This document shows positions 1-6,436 of a stretch of 10,279 nucleotides of DNA, piece by piece. Each line of letters starts with the position of its first letter. The first letter of the stretch is position 1. This DNA comes from JBKSMP01 sp964582055 (GTDB lineage: Bacteria; Verrucomicrobiota; Verrucomicrobiia; Opitutales; UBA9783): the NCBI GenBank assembly GCA_964582055.1, contig CAZOPT010000027.1:1-10279 (forward strand), written 5' to 3'. A program made the translations under genes and the position numbers. The notes under the pieces were generated by a model. It was not told where the DNA came from and made no database searches. It worked only from the letters and a program-made list of their open reading frames with translations.

Positions 1-61
1 CGGATAAAAATTTATTAAAAACCTCTTTACCTTTCTTTAAAAACATCTAAAATGAGAAAAC

Positions 62-1051
62 ATGAAATCTGTTTTATGTTTTTTTTGTTTCAACCTAGTT
101 TGTTTTAGTTTTTCATTTCCTTTTAAAAAAAGTACATCGTTCCATACATCAGAAATAAAAAAGATTCGTGTTGGTTTTTTCCCTAATATTACTCATCCGC
201 ACGCACTTGTAGCACAAGCACTAGCGAAAGAAGGCAAAGATTGGTTTTCTAGCTATTTACCTTCAAATTACAAAGTTGAATGGTATCGATTTAATGCAGG
301 TCCTACTGCAATGGAAGGCCTCGTTACAAACACAATCGATTTATCTTATGTAGGTCCTAGTCCAGCATTGAACACTTATTTAAGATCCAAAGGAAAAGAT
401 GTCCGTTTGCTTTCTGGAGCTATTCGTGGTGGTGCTGGTCTTGTTGTACAAAAAGATTTAGCCCAAAAGTCACTAAAAGAATGGAATGGCAAAAAAATTG
501 CAAGTCCACAATATGGCAATACGCAAGATGTTGCGTGCCGTAAATGGGTTCAATCTCAACAAAAAAATGCAATAAAATTAACGATTTTACCGGCTACTAA
601 TCCCGATCAGCTCATGCTATTTAAGAAAAAACAAATTGATGGAGCTTGGACGATAGAACCTTGGCGTTCACGCCTTATTTCAGAAGAAGAAGGCGTACTC
701 TATTCAGACGACAAAGAAAGTTGGACAACCATCTTTGTAGCTTCCAGTGATTTTTGTACCCATTCTTCAGGATTAACTAAACAATTTGTACAAGCCCATC
801 AAGCCTTAAGCCAGTGGATTCAGGAACATGTTGAAGAATCGGCTCGTTTAATTCAGGAAGAATTAAAACAACAAACAAGCATTGTTTTTGACCAAAAACT
901 TATTCTACAAGCATTAAAAAATCTTCAATTCGATACAAATCCAAAATTACAAGATTTTGAAAAACTTGTAGATGATGCTATCGCAATTTCTTTAATTAAG
1001 AAAGAATTAAGACGACCTTTGGATCTCTTTTTTCAAGAAATTAAACAATAG
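62..1051 (+). CDS. ABC transporter substrate-binding protein, SsuA/TauA/NMT1 type
   Basis: This is a periplasmic solute-binding protein of 329 residues, close to the usual length for the aliphatic-sulfonate/nitrate/taurine/thiamine-precursor binding family. Residues about 4-20 form a hydrophobic signal peptide (FFCFNLVCFSFSF), with no convincing lipobox. The mature part opens with the family's first strand, IRVGFFPN, followed by THPHALVAQALAKEG. Next come the NAGPTAMEGLVTNTIDLSYVGPSPAL ligand-cleft segment (given here only as family-typical: small residues, then DLSYVGPSPA) and GGAGLVV. GKKIASPQYGNTQDV starts the second lobe and DGAWTIEPW lies in its later half. The ATG is preceded by GAG at 54-56, five bases away, a plausible ribosome binding site. 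The ligand cannot be named: sulfonate, nitrate and pyrimidine binders share these motifs. No permease or ATPase gene lies downstream, so partners must be upstream or elsewhere. The last 11 bases overlap the convergent gene on the other strand. Confidence 0.85.
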   Translation: MKSVLCFFCFNLVCFSFSFPFKKSTSFHTSEIKKIRVGFFPNITHPHALVAQALAKEGKDWFSSYLPSNYKVEWYRFNAGPTAMEGLVTNTIDLSYVGPSPALNTYLRSKGKDVRLLSGAIRGGAGLVVQKDLAQKSLKEWNGKKIASPQYGNTQDVACRKWVQSQQKNAIKLTILPATNPDQLMLFKKKQIDGAWTIEPWRSRLISEEEGVLYSDDKESWTTIFVASSDFCTHSSGLTKQFVQAHQALSQWIQEHVEESARLIQEELKQQTSIVFDQKLILQALKNLQFDTNPKLQDFEKLVDDAIAISLIKKELRRPLDLFFQEIKQ

Positions 1052-1932
1052 AATCATCATCATTTTCTTGTTTTTGCTTTTCTGAAACTTCAATCTTTAA
1101 GTCATTTACCGATTGAAGGTCATAAGTTCGAGTCCACCCATAAAAAATACCTTTCTTTTCCACTGTTTTATATTCAGTATTAAAGGTAAGTTTTATACTT
1201 CCAATCTCTTTTGTACGACCGTTAGGATCCTTTGTTTTATCGGTAATTAATGGGTATGAAATTTCATATTTTACTTTTAAAGGATTTTTTTCGGTTATGT
1301 TAATTGTATATTGAATTTTTCCATCGATAGGTTCTGCACCATTAGCCAAGCTTAATCCTTGCTCTTCACAAACACGTTTAAAGTTTTCAGGTAGTAATTT
1401 TAATATTGTATCTTTATTTGCGATTTTCGAAATTTCTGTAAATGCATTTGTAGCATCAGCATTATGATTATTATCAACTAACATGTTATGAGCAGCAACA
1501 ATTTTAGCTTTAGCTAAATCATCAGTATCTTCATTAAATTCTATATTTTTTTCATTTACTTGAAAATTTATCCTGTCGCCTTGTCTCAAATCTTCCTTAA
1601 ATTTTTCATTTAAAGGATACTTTGCAGTCCACAAACCTGTGTCTTGAATGACATTTCCATCTTTGATTTCAGTTGTTTTTATTTCTCCTAAAATATTACC
1701 TAAATCTATTTTTTCTTGCTCTAAAACACGTCGTAATTCAGAAAATTCATAAGTATATAATGTGTTATGTACATTTTGTTCAACAGCTTCTTTCAAATTG
1801 GCCAATTCTTCACTCTGTAAGTTTTCATGTTCTTTAAAGTTTTCTATGGTAGATTTATCATTCTCTATACCTTCTTCTTTTTGATTTTGTGCTTTCTGCA
1901 ATTTAATTTCATTTTCTTGTTCGTCTATTTCA
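1041..1932 (-). CDS. Partial coding segment, 3' end of unrecognised protein (candidate type III effector)
   Basis: I do not recognise the family. The frame is open from the TAA at 1041-1043 up to the assembly gap at 1933, giving at least 297 codons. The visible part contains no ATG near its upstream end. A TTG at 1899-1901 could formally start a 286-residue protein, but codons for GluIleAspGluGlnGluAsn continue in frame upstream of it without a stop, so that TTG is most likely an internal leucine. The first 60 or so visible residues are rich in Glu, Lys, Gln and Asn and look helical or coiled-coil. The rest is mixed alpha/beta, with strand-like stretches near the end (KYEISYPL, GSIKLTFNTEY, GIFYGWTRTYDL). 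The tail is acidic (ENDDDSIV). There is no signal peptide or membrane segment in what can be seen. It lies downstream of a CesT-like chaperone gene on the same strand, so it may be a second secreted protein. It may equally be the C-terminal half of the protein beginning at 2833. Confidence 0.6.
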
Positions 1933-2032
1933 NNNNNNNNNNNNNNNNNNNNNNNNNNNNNNNNNNNNNNNNNNNNNNNNNNNNNNNNNNNNNNNNNNNN
2001 NNNNNNNNNNNNNNNNNNNNNNNNNNNNNNNN
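1933..2032. other. Assembly gap, 100 Ns
   Basis: This is a run of exactly 100 N, the conventional placeholder for a scaffold join of unknown length. The reading frames on the two sides therefore cannot be related through it. The gene entering from the right has its last readable codon at 2033-2035. The segment leaving on the left is in a frame that would match only if the true gap length leaves remainder 2 on division by 3. Any translation crossing these bases is not real. Confidence 0.97.
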
Positions 2033-2833
2033 TAAACCATGTTTTAACAATTTCTGATAAGCTGTTTTAGCAGTTTCAGGGTTATTGAGGTTGTTTTTAG
2101 GATTATTTAAAATAAATTCATCCAGAACTTTATCGACAATTCCCCTAACATGGAAAGTGCCTACGACAAAATTAGCAACCCTGGGCAAATGCTTATGTCC
2201 TTCAAAAAAATTATTTATAAAATCTTCGCTAAAAACAACATCAAAAAAAGTTTTTTTAGCAGCATCTACAAAACCTTTTATGGCTTCATCGTTTTGATAT
2301 AAAGTTCCCACAATTTGTAATATCCGCGTTAATGCATTATCATTTATATCTGGTTTTTCAGGATCGGAATTTTTTAGAATAACTGTTAATACAAGTTCAG
2401 TAAGATTATCAATATCTTTTCCTAATTGATCTTGTCCAGTACAACATTTAACTAAATCCGATTTCAAATCTAATAGGAATTTAATAAAGCCTTTATTAGC
2501 AGCTTCAGTTTTGTTTTCTATTTGTATTTTGCTTGTATTTCCCTTTACTTTGTCTAAAAAATCATTAGCTTTTTTATCAAAATTTAATGTTTTTATCAGG
2601 TTACTTCCAGAAGTTTCTTTCCAGTTGCGAAAACATGTTACTTTATTAAATGTAATCTTATTAAAAAAACGAGCCGCTCCATGTAAAGTTAAAGCCGTAA
2701 TAAAACCCTTCGGAGGTTTTGGCATTCCCAAGTTTTTAACATCATCAAATTTAAGATTATTTATTTCGTCAAAAGTTACATCTGTTGCAAATTTCGTTGT
2801 TGCATTAATAGCTGAATCTACAGGATTGCTCAT
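2033..2833 (-). CDS. Partial coding segment, 5' end of unrecognised protein (candidate type III effector)
   Basis: There are 267 readable codons from the ATG at 2831-2833 into the assembly gap; the true C-terminus is not visible. I do not recognise a family. The N-terminus, MSNPVDSAINATTKF, is rich in Ser, Asn, Thr and Ala and has no basic residue before Lys14. It has no hydrophobic signal peptide. This composition is usual for type III secretion signals but is not proof of one. The remainder is largely helical, with Asn/Lys-rich stretches, a CysCys pair near residue 130 (KCCTGQD) and no transmembrane segment. The start is well supported: GGAAG at 2840-2844 sits six bases from the ATG, inside the end of the upstream chaperone gene, whose TAA is three bases before this ATG. 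That coupling to a CesT-like chaperone is the main reason to suggest an effector that the chaperone binds. Sampled sequence is lower in GC than the flanking housekeeping genes. Confidence 0.65.
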
Positions 2834-2836
2834 GAT

Positions 2837-3235
2837 TTACTTCCATTGTTCAAGTGTTGTTTTCCAAAGCCAACAAGACTCCAAAAATCGAGTTAATTGC
2901 GTATTAAACTTTTCCGTATCTCCATCTGAAATATCGATAGCTAAACACAAAAGTACTTCTTGTTTTTCCACATTTAAGCTAAAATGAGCTCCTTTGGTAA
3001 GCTCACCAAAAATTTGATTTATAAGCAATGACTGATAAAATTTTTCTCGTTTTCTTTGCGGAATTTTTATCAAACTACAATGAAACCATGCTTTATCTTC
3101 TCGAGGTTCTATATAAATTTTAAAGGCTCCATCATCTATATCCAAAATAGTTCCATAAGTAGAATCAAATTCAAAATTCTCTTCTATGCCTGGTAAAAAC
3201 TTTTCTAAATATTGCCTTACTAAATTCTCTAACAT
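2837..3235 (-). CDS. CesT/Tir-family type III secretion chaperone-like protein
   Basis: This is a small acidic protein of 132 residues, the usual size of class I type III secretion chaperones, which are cytosolic dimers that hold one or two effectors for export. The order of elements matches that family. An N-terminal amphipathic helix spans about 1-14 (MLENLVRQYLEKFL). A strand pair follows, built around FEFDSTYGTILDIDDGAFKIYI. A third strand, AWFHCSLIKIP (49-59), carries the typical Pro before helix 2. Helix 2, KFYQSLLINQIFG (65-77), resembles the family LLxxN segment. The final strands, FSLNVEKQEVLLCLAID, lead to the C-terminal helix ending WKTTLEQWK. The ATG at 3233-3235 is preferred over a TTG seven codons upstream because the family normally begins ML. 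Neither start has a clear ribosome binding site, so translation may be coupled to the small ORF ending seven bases upstream. The call rests on pattern and context, since sequence conservation in this family is low. Confidence 0.72.
   Translation of the reverse strand: MLENLVRQYLEKFLPGIEENFEFDSTYGTILDIDDGAFKIYIEPREDKAWFHCSLIKIPQRKREKFYQSLLINQIFGELTKGAHFSLNVEKQEVLLCLAIDISDGDTEKFNTQLTRFLESCWLWKTTLEQWK
2840..2844 (-). promoter_or_regulatory. Ribosome binding site of effector-like gene inside chaperone gene
   Basis: GGAAG on the minus strand lies six bases before the ATG at 2831-2833 and overlaps the last codons of the chaperone gene (Trp-Lys-stop). It fixes the start of the downstream gene and shows translational coupling of the pair. 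Confidence 0.7.
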
Positions 3236-3242
3236 GATATTT

Positions 3243-3314
3243 TTATAAAACGGCAAAAAATAAAAAGAATTTAGAAAAAACTAAAAAAAGTACTCCTGCG
3301 GTGTTTAAAATCAT
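3243..3314 (-). CDS. Possible 23-residue hydrophobic small protein or leader peptide
   Basis: This short frame runs from the ATG at 3312-3314 to the TAA at 3243-3245. It begins MILNTAGVLFLVFSKFFLFF and ends AVL, with a single Lys at position 15, so it could span a membrane once. A strong ribosome binding site, AAGGAAG (3320-3326), lies six bases before the ATG. The stop is seven bases before the preferred chaperone ATG, which itself lacks a ribosome binding site, so ribosomes ending here could reinitiate on the chaperone gene. No family is recognised. AT-rich sequence makes Phe/Leu-rich frames likely by chance, so the translation signal, and not the composition, is the argument for it. Confidence 0.4.
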   Translation of the reverse strand: MILNTAGVLFLVFSKFFLFFAVL

Positions 3315-3319
3315 GTCTT

Positions 3320-3326
3320 ACTTCCT
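3320..3326 (-). promoter_or_regulatory. Strong ribosome binding site before the 23-codon ORF
   Basis: On the minus strand the sequence AAGGAAG-TAAGAC-ATG gives a near-consensus Shine-Dalgarno core. The stretch GGAAGTAAGACATG matches the start region of the effector-like gene (GGAAGTAAATCATG at 2831-2844) at 12 of 14 positions, so both starts in this locus use nearly the same signal. Confidence 0.55.
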
Positions 3327-3433
3327 TTTAAAACCTCTTTCTAATCTCAAAAACAATTGACTTTTTTTTTAAATATGATGCACTTAGCTATAGAAGTAAG
3401 TCGTTAGAATTGATTAAAAGAACAAGTACGCAT

Positions 3434-4372
3434 ATGCATTCTGAAAAAGTAGTAATTATAGGTAGTGGATGTGCAGGACTTTCCGCAGCTATTTACACAG
3501 CCAGAGCTCAATTAGCTCCATTAGTTATTTCTGGAAATTTACCAGGAGGCTTGCTAACACAAACAACAGAAATTGAGAATTTTCCTGGATTTCCTGAGAA
3601 AATTCAAGGAATGGAACTTATGGATCGCATGCATCAGCAAGCAGAAAAGTTTGGTGCACGGTTCAAGGATGGTACTGTTCAGCAGATTGAACTCATAGGC
3701 AAACAAAAACAATTATCTTTATCGAATGGAGAGAAATTAGTAACAGATGCTATTATTTTTGCAGTAGGCTCACATCCTAGTTCGCTTAATTTGCCGTTAG
3801 AACGCGAACTTTTAGGGGGTAAAGGGGTTAGTGTATGTGCAACTTGTGATGGTTTTTTCTACCGTAATGAAATTGTTTGCATTGTAGGTGGAGGCGATTC
3901 TGCTTGCGAAGAAGCACTTTATTTAAGTAAATTATGTAAAAAAGTTTACTTAATCCATCGCAGAGATACTTTGCGTGCTTCAAAAATTATGGCTGATCGA
4001 GTCTGCTCCAACAAAAACATTGAAGTGGTTTGGAATCATGCTCCTGAAAAGTTTGAAGTCGATTCCAATGGCTTTCTAAAAGCTTTCATTGTTAAACATA
4101 CGCAAGAAAACACAAGCAAAACGATTGATTGTAAAGGTGTATTTTTAGCGATTGGCTGGAAACCTAATACTCAGACTTTTAAAGATATATTAGATTTAGA
4201 CGAACAAGGATACATAAAAATTGCTAAACGAAATGTTTGTACAACTATTCCTGGGGTTTTTGCTGCAGGTGACTGCGTCGATCGTTTTTACCGTCAAGCA
4301 GCTGTAGCGGCAGGCATGGGTATTCAAGCAGCATTGGAAGCAGAATCTTGGTTAATAAAAGGTGATGAATAA
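3434..4372 (+). CDS. trxB: Thioredoxin reductase (NADPH, FAD-dependent)
   Basis: This enzyme reduces thioredoxin with NADPH in the cytoplasm. From the ATG at 3434 it has 312 residues, the normal length for the low-molecular-weight bacterial enzyme. In that numbering, the FAD-binding GSGCAG motif is at 10-15, the redox-active CATC at 135-138, the NADPH-binding GGGDSA at 152-157 and HRRD at 175-178. The second FAD motif, PGVFAAGDC, lies near the C-terminus. A TTG eight codons upstream (3410) is possible, but the ATG places MHSEKVVIIGSG as expected for the family. The glycine motif reads GSGCAG where GSGPAG is usual, leaving an extra cysteine beside the flavin. It heads a run of five genes on this strand. 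The next gene overlaps its end by eight bases. No thioredoxin gene is in the window. Confidence 0.96.
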   Translation: MHSEKVVIIGSGCAGLSAAIYTARAQLAPLVISGNLPGGLLTQTTEIENFPGFPEKIQGMELMDRMHQQAEKFGARFKDGTVQQIELIGKQKQLSLSNGEKLVTDAIIFAVGSHPSSLNLPLERELLGGKGVSVCATCDGFFYRNEIVCIVGGGDSACEEALYLSKLCKKVYLIHRRDTLRASKIMADRVCSNKNIEVVWNHAPEKFEVDSNGFLKAFIVKHTQENTSKTIDCKGVFLAIGWKPNTQTFKDILDLDEQGYIKIAKRNVCTTIPGVFAAGDCVDRFYRQAAVAAGMGIQAALEAESWLIKGDE

Positions 4373-4859
4373 AAAGTGTTGCGAATGTGATTTAGAAGCT
4401 TCTGTACAATTTGTAAACATTGGACAAGATGGTTGCATGTCTCAATTCGATCTGTGTGAAGCACATGCCAAAGAATGCGGTATTTACGAAGAAAATGCTT
4501 ATTTCATTGCAGATGGGCTAAAACTTAAAAATACTAAAAAGCTCTTATCAAATAATTGTTGTCCATTTTGCGGTGCAGCACAAGAATGGGTAGAAGAACA
4601 TAAACGTTTTGGCTGTCCACATTGCAAAGAATTTTTCCAGGCTATTTGCAAGAATTGGATCCAAGGATTTAAAGCGATAACTCTACATTTTGGTAAAATT
4701 CCAAGTCATAACTTTTCCAAAGAAGCGTTTGAGCCACGTATTGAGTATTGGCAACAACAAATGCAAACTTATACCGATTCCGAGGATTTTGAACGTGCGC
4801 GTCTATGTAAACGCCAAGTTCAAACACTAAAACGCAATAAAAAATTATGGGACAAATAA
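4365..4859 (+). CDS. McsA-like zinc-binding protein with UVR motif
   Basis: The protein has 164 residues and the architecture of McsA. In Firmicutes McsA activates the arginine kinase McsB and links it to CtsR and ClpC. Two zinc-site sets are visible: Cys5/Cys8 with Cys31/His34, then Cys66/Cys69 with Cys84/Cys87 (CPFC and CPHC). These are followed by the characteristic HFGKIPSH (108-115) and a C-terminal UvrB/UvrC-type coiled-coil motif (about 125-157, with DSEDFERARLCKRQVQTL). The first site uses CxxH in place of the last CxxC. The ATG at 4365 overlaps the trxB stop (ATGAATAA), and AAAAGG at 4357-4362 lies just upstream. A GTG one codon earlier is an alternative. No mcsB, ctsR or clpC is adjacent, so its partner here is unknown. 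The redox-sensitive Cys pairs and the trxB neighbour would suit a thiol-stress role, but that is inference. Confidence 0.85.
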   Translation: MNKKCCECDLEASVQFVNIGQDGCMSQFDLCEAHAKECGIYEENAYFIADGLKLKNTKKLLSNNCCPFCGAAQEWVEEHKRFGCPHCKEFFQAICKNWIQGFKAITLHFGKIPSHNFSKEAFEPRIEYWQQQMQTYTDSEDFERARLCKRQVQTLKRNKKLWDK

Positions 4860-5191
4860 CCTTAACTTTTAGTTCGCAAAGTAATGCTATTTTACAGCAT
4901 TTATCACAAGAACAGCAATTGAAGTTGATTGCGTTTTTAACTGATTTTAACTTTGAAGACGTAGAGGATTTGGGGAAAATTGTTCGCGAACAAAAAACAT
5001 ATTACCGGATTCGTTGGAACGATTTTCGGATTTACTTCGAATGTACTTCCGAACAAACCCGCCTGGTGCACTATTTATTGCCCAAACATACTTGGAATGA
5101 TTTTCTCTTTCGATCAAAATTGCCTTTTAACGAAGAAATGATTGAAAAAGATAATCGTTTCTGGCAATATTTGGAAAAGTTGAAGAAATAA
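4847..5191 (+). CDS. RelE/ParE-fold protein without adjacent antitoxin
   Basis: A 114-residue protein resembling the RelE/ParE superfamily, whose members are mRNA interferases or gyrase inhibitors in toxin-antitoxin pairs. The visible pattern is an N-terminal strand (ITLTFS), then a helix-rich section (about 12-33). It is followed by GKIVREQ-TYYRIRWNDFRIYFE (43-65), which matches the family's beta-hairpin core (YRIRxGDYRIxYE), and a final strand, TRLVHYLLPKH. About 40 further C-terminal residues are helical and Lys/Glu rich. It starts at the ATG 4847-4849, overlapping the end of the McsA-like gene by 13 bases, and stops six bases before pssA. No antitoxin-like gene (short DNA-binding protein) is on either side. 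Its position inside a housekeeping operon suggests a domesticated or non-toxic relative. The call is at superfamily level only. Confidence 0.65.
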   Translation: MGQITLTFSSQSNAILQHLSQEQQLKLIAFLTDFNFEDVEDLGKIVREQKTYYRIRWNDFRIYFECTSEQTRLVHYLLPKHTWNDFLFRSKLPFNEEMIEKDNRFWQYLEKLKK

Positions 5192-5197
5192 GTAATT

Positions 5198-6004
5198 ATG
5201 AAAGCAAACTGCAACTCTGAAATTTCATTGGCAAAAATTTACTTGCTGCCAAACGCTTTTACTGCTGGCAATCTTTTTTTTGGGTTTTTGTGTATTATTC
5301 GTTGTATTCAAGCGAAATATTGCGAAGAAAGTTTGGCATCTGTTGAATTCTACAATCAAGCTGTTTGGTGCATTTTTGGATCATTTATTTGTGATGGTTT
5401 AGATGGAAGACTTGCACGTCTTGGAGGACGCGAATCTTTATTCGGTAAAGAATTTGACTCCATTGCAGATGTTGTTTCATTTGGATTAGCTCCAGCTATG
5501 ATGGTCTTTTTCCTTATTCTATCACCTACAGACGACTTTCCATTTTTCAGAAAAATCGGCTGGATTATTGGTTTTATTTATTTGTTATGTGGCGCTGTAC
5601 GATTAGCTCGTTTTAATGTCATCACCCATCCTCTTTTAAGTAATGAGCAAAAAAAAGCGATGAATAATGCGTGCTGTTTTGTAGGCTTGCCTATTCCCGC
5701 CGCCGCAAGTGTGATCGCTTCATTAGTATTGGTTATCAATCGATTCGACCTGAAAGCTTGGGCACTTTTATTACCGCTATTAATGCTATTAATCGCTTGG
5801 TTGATGGTAAGCAATGTCCCCTACCCTAGCTTTAAACACATTGATTGGAATACCGAAACAAAAATTCGAGCCTTTATTTTAATAGTAAGCGTAGTAGCGG
5901 TTTTACTGACGTTTGAGGAATTATCCTTGGCAATTTTATCCCTAACTTATGTATTTTGGGGCTTGTTTAAACACCTCCAACATGGCTTAAAAAAATCTAA
6001 TTGA
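5198..6004 (+). CDS. pssA: CDP-diacylglycerol--serine O-phosphatidyltransferase
   Basis: This membrane enzyme makes phosphatidylserine from CDP-diacylglycerol and serine, the first step toward phosphatidylethanolamine. At 268 residues it matches the Bacillus-type subclass. The complete CDP-alcohol phosphotransferase signature is present: Asp66, Asp69-Gly70, Ala73-Arg74, Gly83, Asp87 and Asp91 (DGLDGRLAR then GKEFDSIAD). The N-terminal LLPNAFTAGNLFFGF segment is also typical. Several hydrophobic spans follow (roughly 20-37, 54-66, 93-108, 120-136, 165-182, 190-206, 224-255), consistent with a polytopic inner-membrane protein. The start at 5198 lies six bases after the preceding stop. Its TGA (6002-6004) overlaps the TTG start of the next gene. 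No psd (decarboxylase) gene is in the window. Confidence 0.93.
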   Translation: MKANCNSEISLAKIYLLPNAFTAGNLFFGFLCIIRCIQAKYCEESLASVEFYNQAVWCIFGSFICDGLDGRLARLGGRESLFGKEFDSIADVVSFGLAPAMMVFFLILSPTDDFPFFRKIGWIIGFIYLLCGAVRLARFNVITHPLLSNEQKKAMNNACCFVGLPIPAAASVIASLVLVINRFDLKAWALLLPLLMLLIAWLMVSNVPYPSFKHIDWNTETKIRAFILIVSVVAVLLTFEELSLAILSLTYVFWGLFKHLQHGLKKSN

Positions 6005-6414
6005 AGCTTCTAAAAAAACTTTATTACTATTGCAAATTTATCCCAAAGTACATTCGCAATGCCAATGTTCGTAGAGGATTTCGCGGGGAACAAGTAGCGA
6101 CAAGGTATTTGCGAAAATTAAAATATCGCATCCTCGAACGCAATTGGAATTTTGGCATATACGAAATAGATATTATTGCCGAAAAAAACAATTGTCTCAT
6201 CTTTGTTGAAGTTCGTGGACGTAATGAAACAAGCTTACAAAGCGGTTTTGACTCGGTTGATAGAAGAAAAAAACAAGCACTTCGAAATGTAATAAAACAC
6301 TATTTACGAACACATCACACATACCTATCTTACCGATTCGACATCATTTCAATTACTTGGACATCTACAGGTAAAATCCTCTCACTTAACCATTACGAAA
6401 ATGTAAGGTTATAA
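6001..6414 (+). CDS. YraN family (UPF0102) endonuclease-fold protein
   Basis: The protein has 137 residues, with the conserved features of the UPF0102/YraN family, a restriction-endonuclease-like fold of poorly known function. Visible features are RGxxGE-VATRYL (Glu30), RILERNWNF, the EID-I-I catalytic-type motif (Glu55, Asp57), IFVEVRGR (Glu70; the usual ExK lysine is Arg72 here) and the C-terminal YRFDIISI. The only workable start is the TTG at 6001-6003. A TAA lies immediately upstream in frame, and no ATG, GTG or other Met codon occurs anywhere in the frame. The TTG overlaps the pssA stop as TTGA, the classic coupling arrangement. It is the last gene of the rightward operon and ends 22 bases before the convergent gene. 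Confidence 0.88.
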   Translation: MKLLKKLYYYCKFIPKYIRNANVRRGFRGEQVATRYLRKLKYRILERNWNFGIYEIDIIAEKNNCLIFVEVRGRNETSLQSGFDSVDRRKKQALRNVIKHYLRTHHTYLSYRFDIISITWTSTGKILSLNHYENVRL

Positions 6415-6436
6415 TGTTTAAATCTAATACCACAAT

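Larger units (their letters stand above)
3236..3433. promoter_or_regulatory. Divergent intergenic region between chaperone locus and trxB operon
   Basis: These 198 bases separate the leftward chaperone locus from the rightward trxB operon and must hold promoters for both, apart from the small ORF described separately. TTGACT (3357-3362) and TATGAT (3374-3379) on the plus strand resemble promoter elements but are only 11 bases apart, so no confident promoter can be named. An imperfect inverted repeat (3315-3325 with 3392-3402, nine of eleven) flanks the centre. No terminator or RNA gene is seen. Confidence 0.35.

Noticed and set aside
1827..2057. Plus-strand open frame through the N run
   Set aside because: Half of it is N and the rest is antisense to the partial coding segment, with Phe-rich translation typical of an AT-rich shadow.
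2511..2987. Plus-strand open frame of 158 codons opposite the effector-like and chaperone genes
   Set aside because: It is antisense to two better-supported genes, has no ribosome binding site or recognisable motif, and crosses the boundary between them.
3236..3256. TTG start giving the chaperone seven extra residues
   Set aside because: No ribosome binding site, and the family normally begins at the ML that coincides with the ATG at 3235. The TTG also lies inside the small ORF.
18..3340. Shared 11-mer AAAACCTCTTT at 18-28 and 3330-3340, in two upstream regions
   Set aside because: Short, A/T-rich and only two copies with poor similarity around it, so chance is adequate.
3410..3433. TTG start giving trxB eight extra residues
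   Set aside because: The extension is not part of the conserved fold, and the ATG at 3434 sits at the expected distance from the FAD motif.
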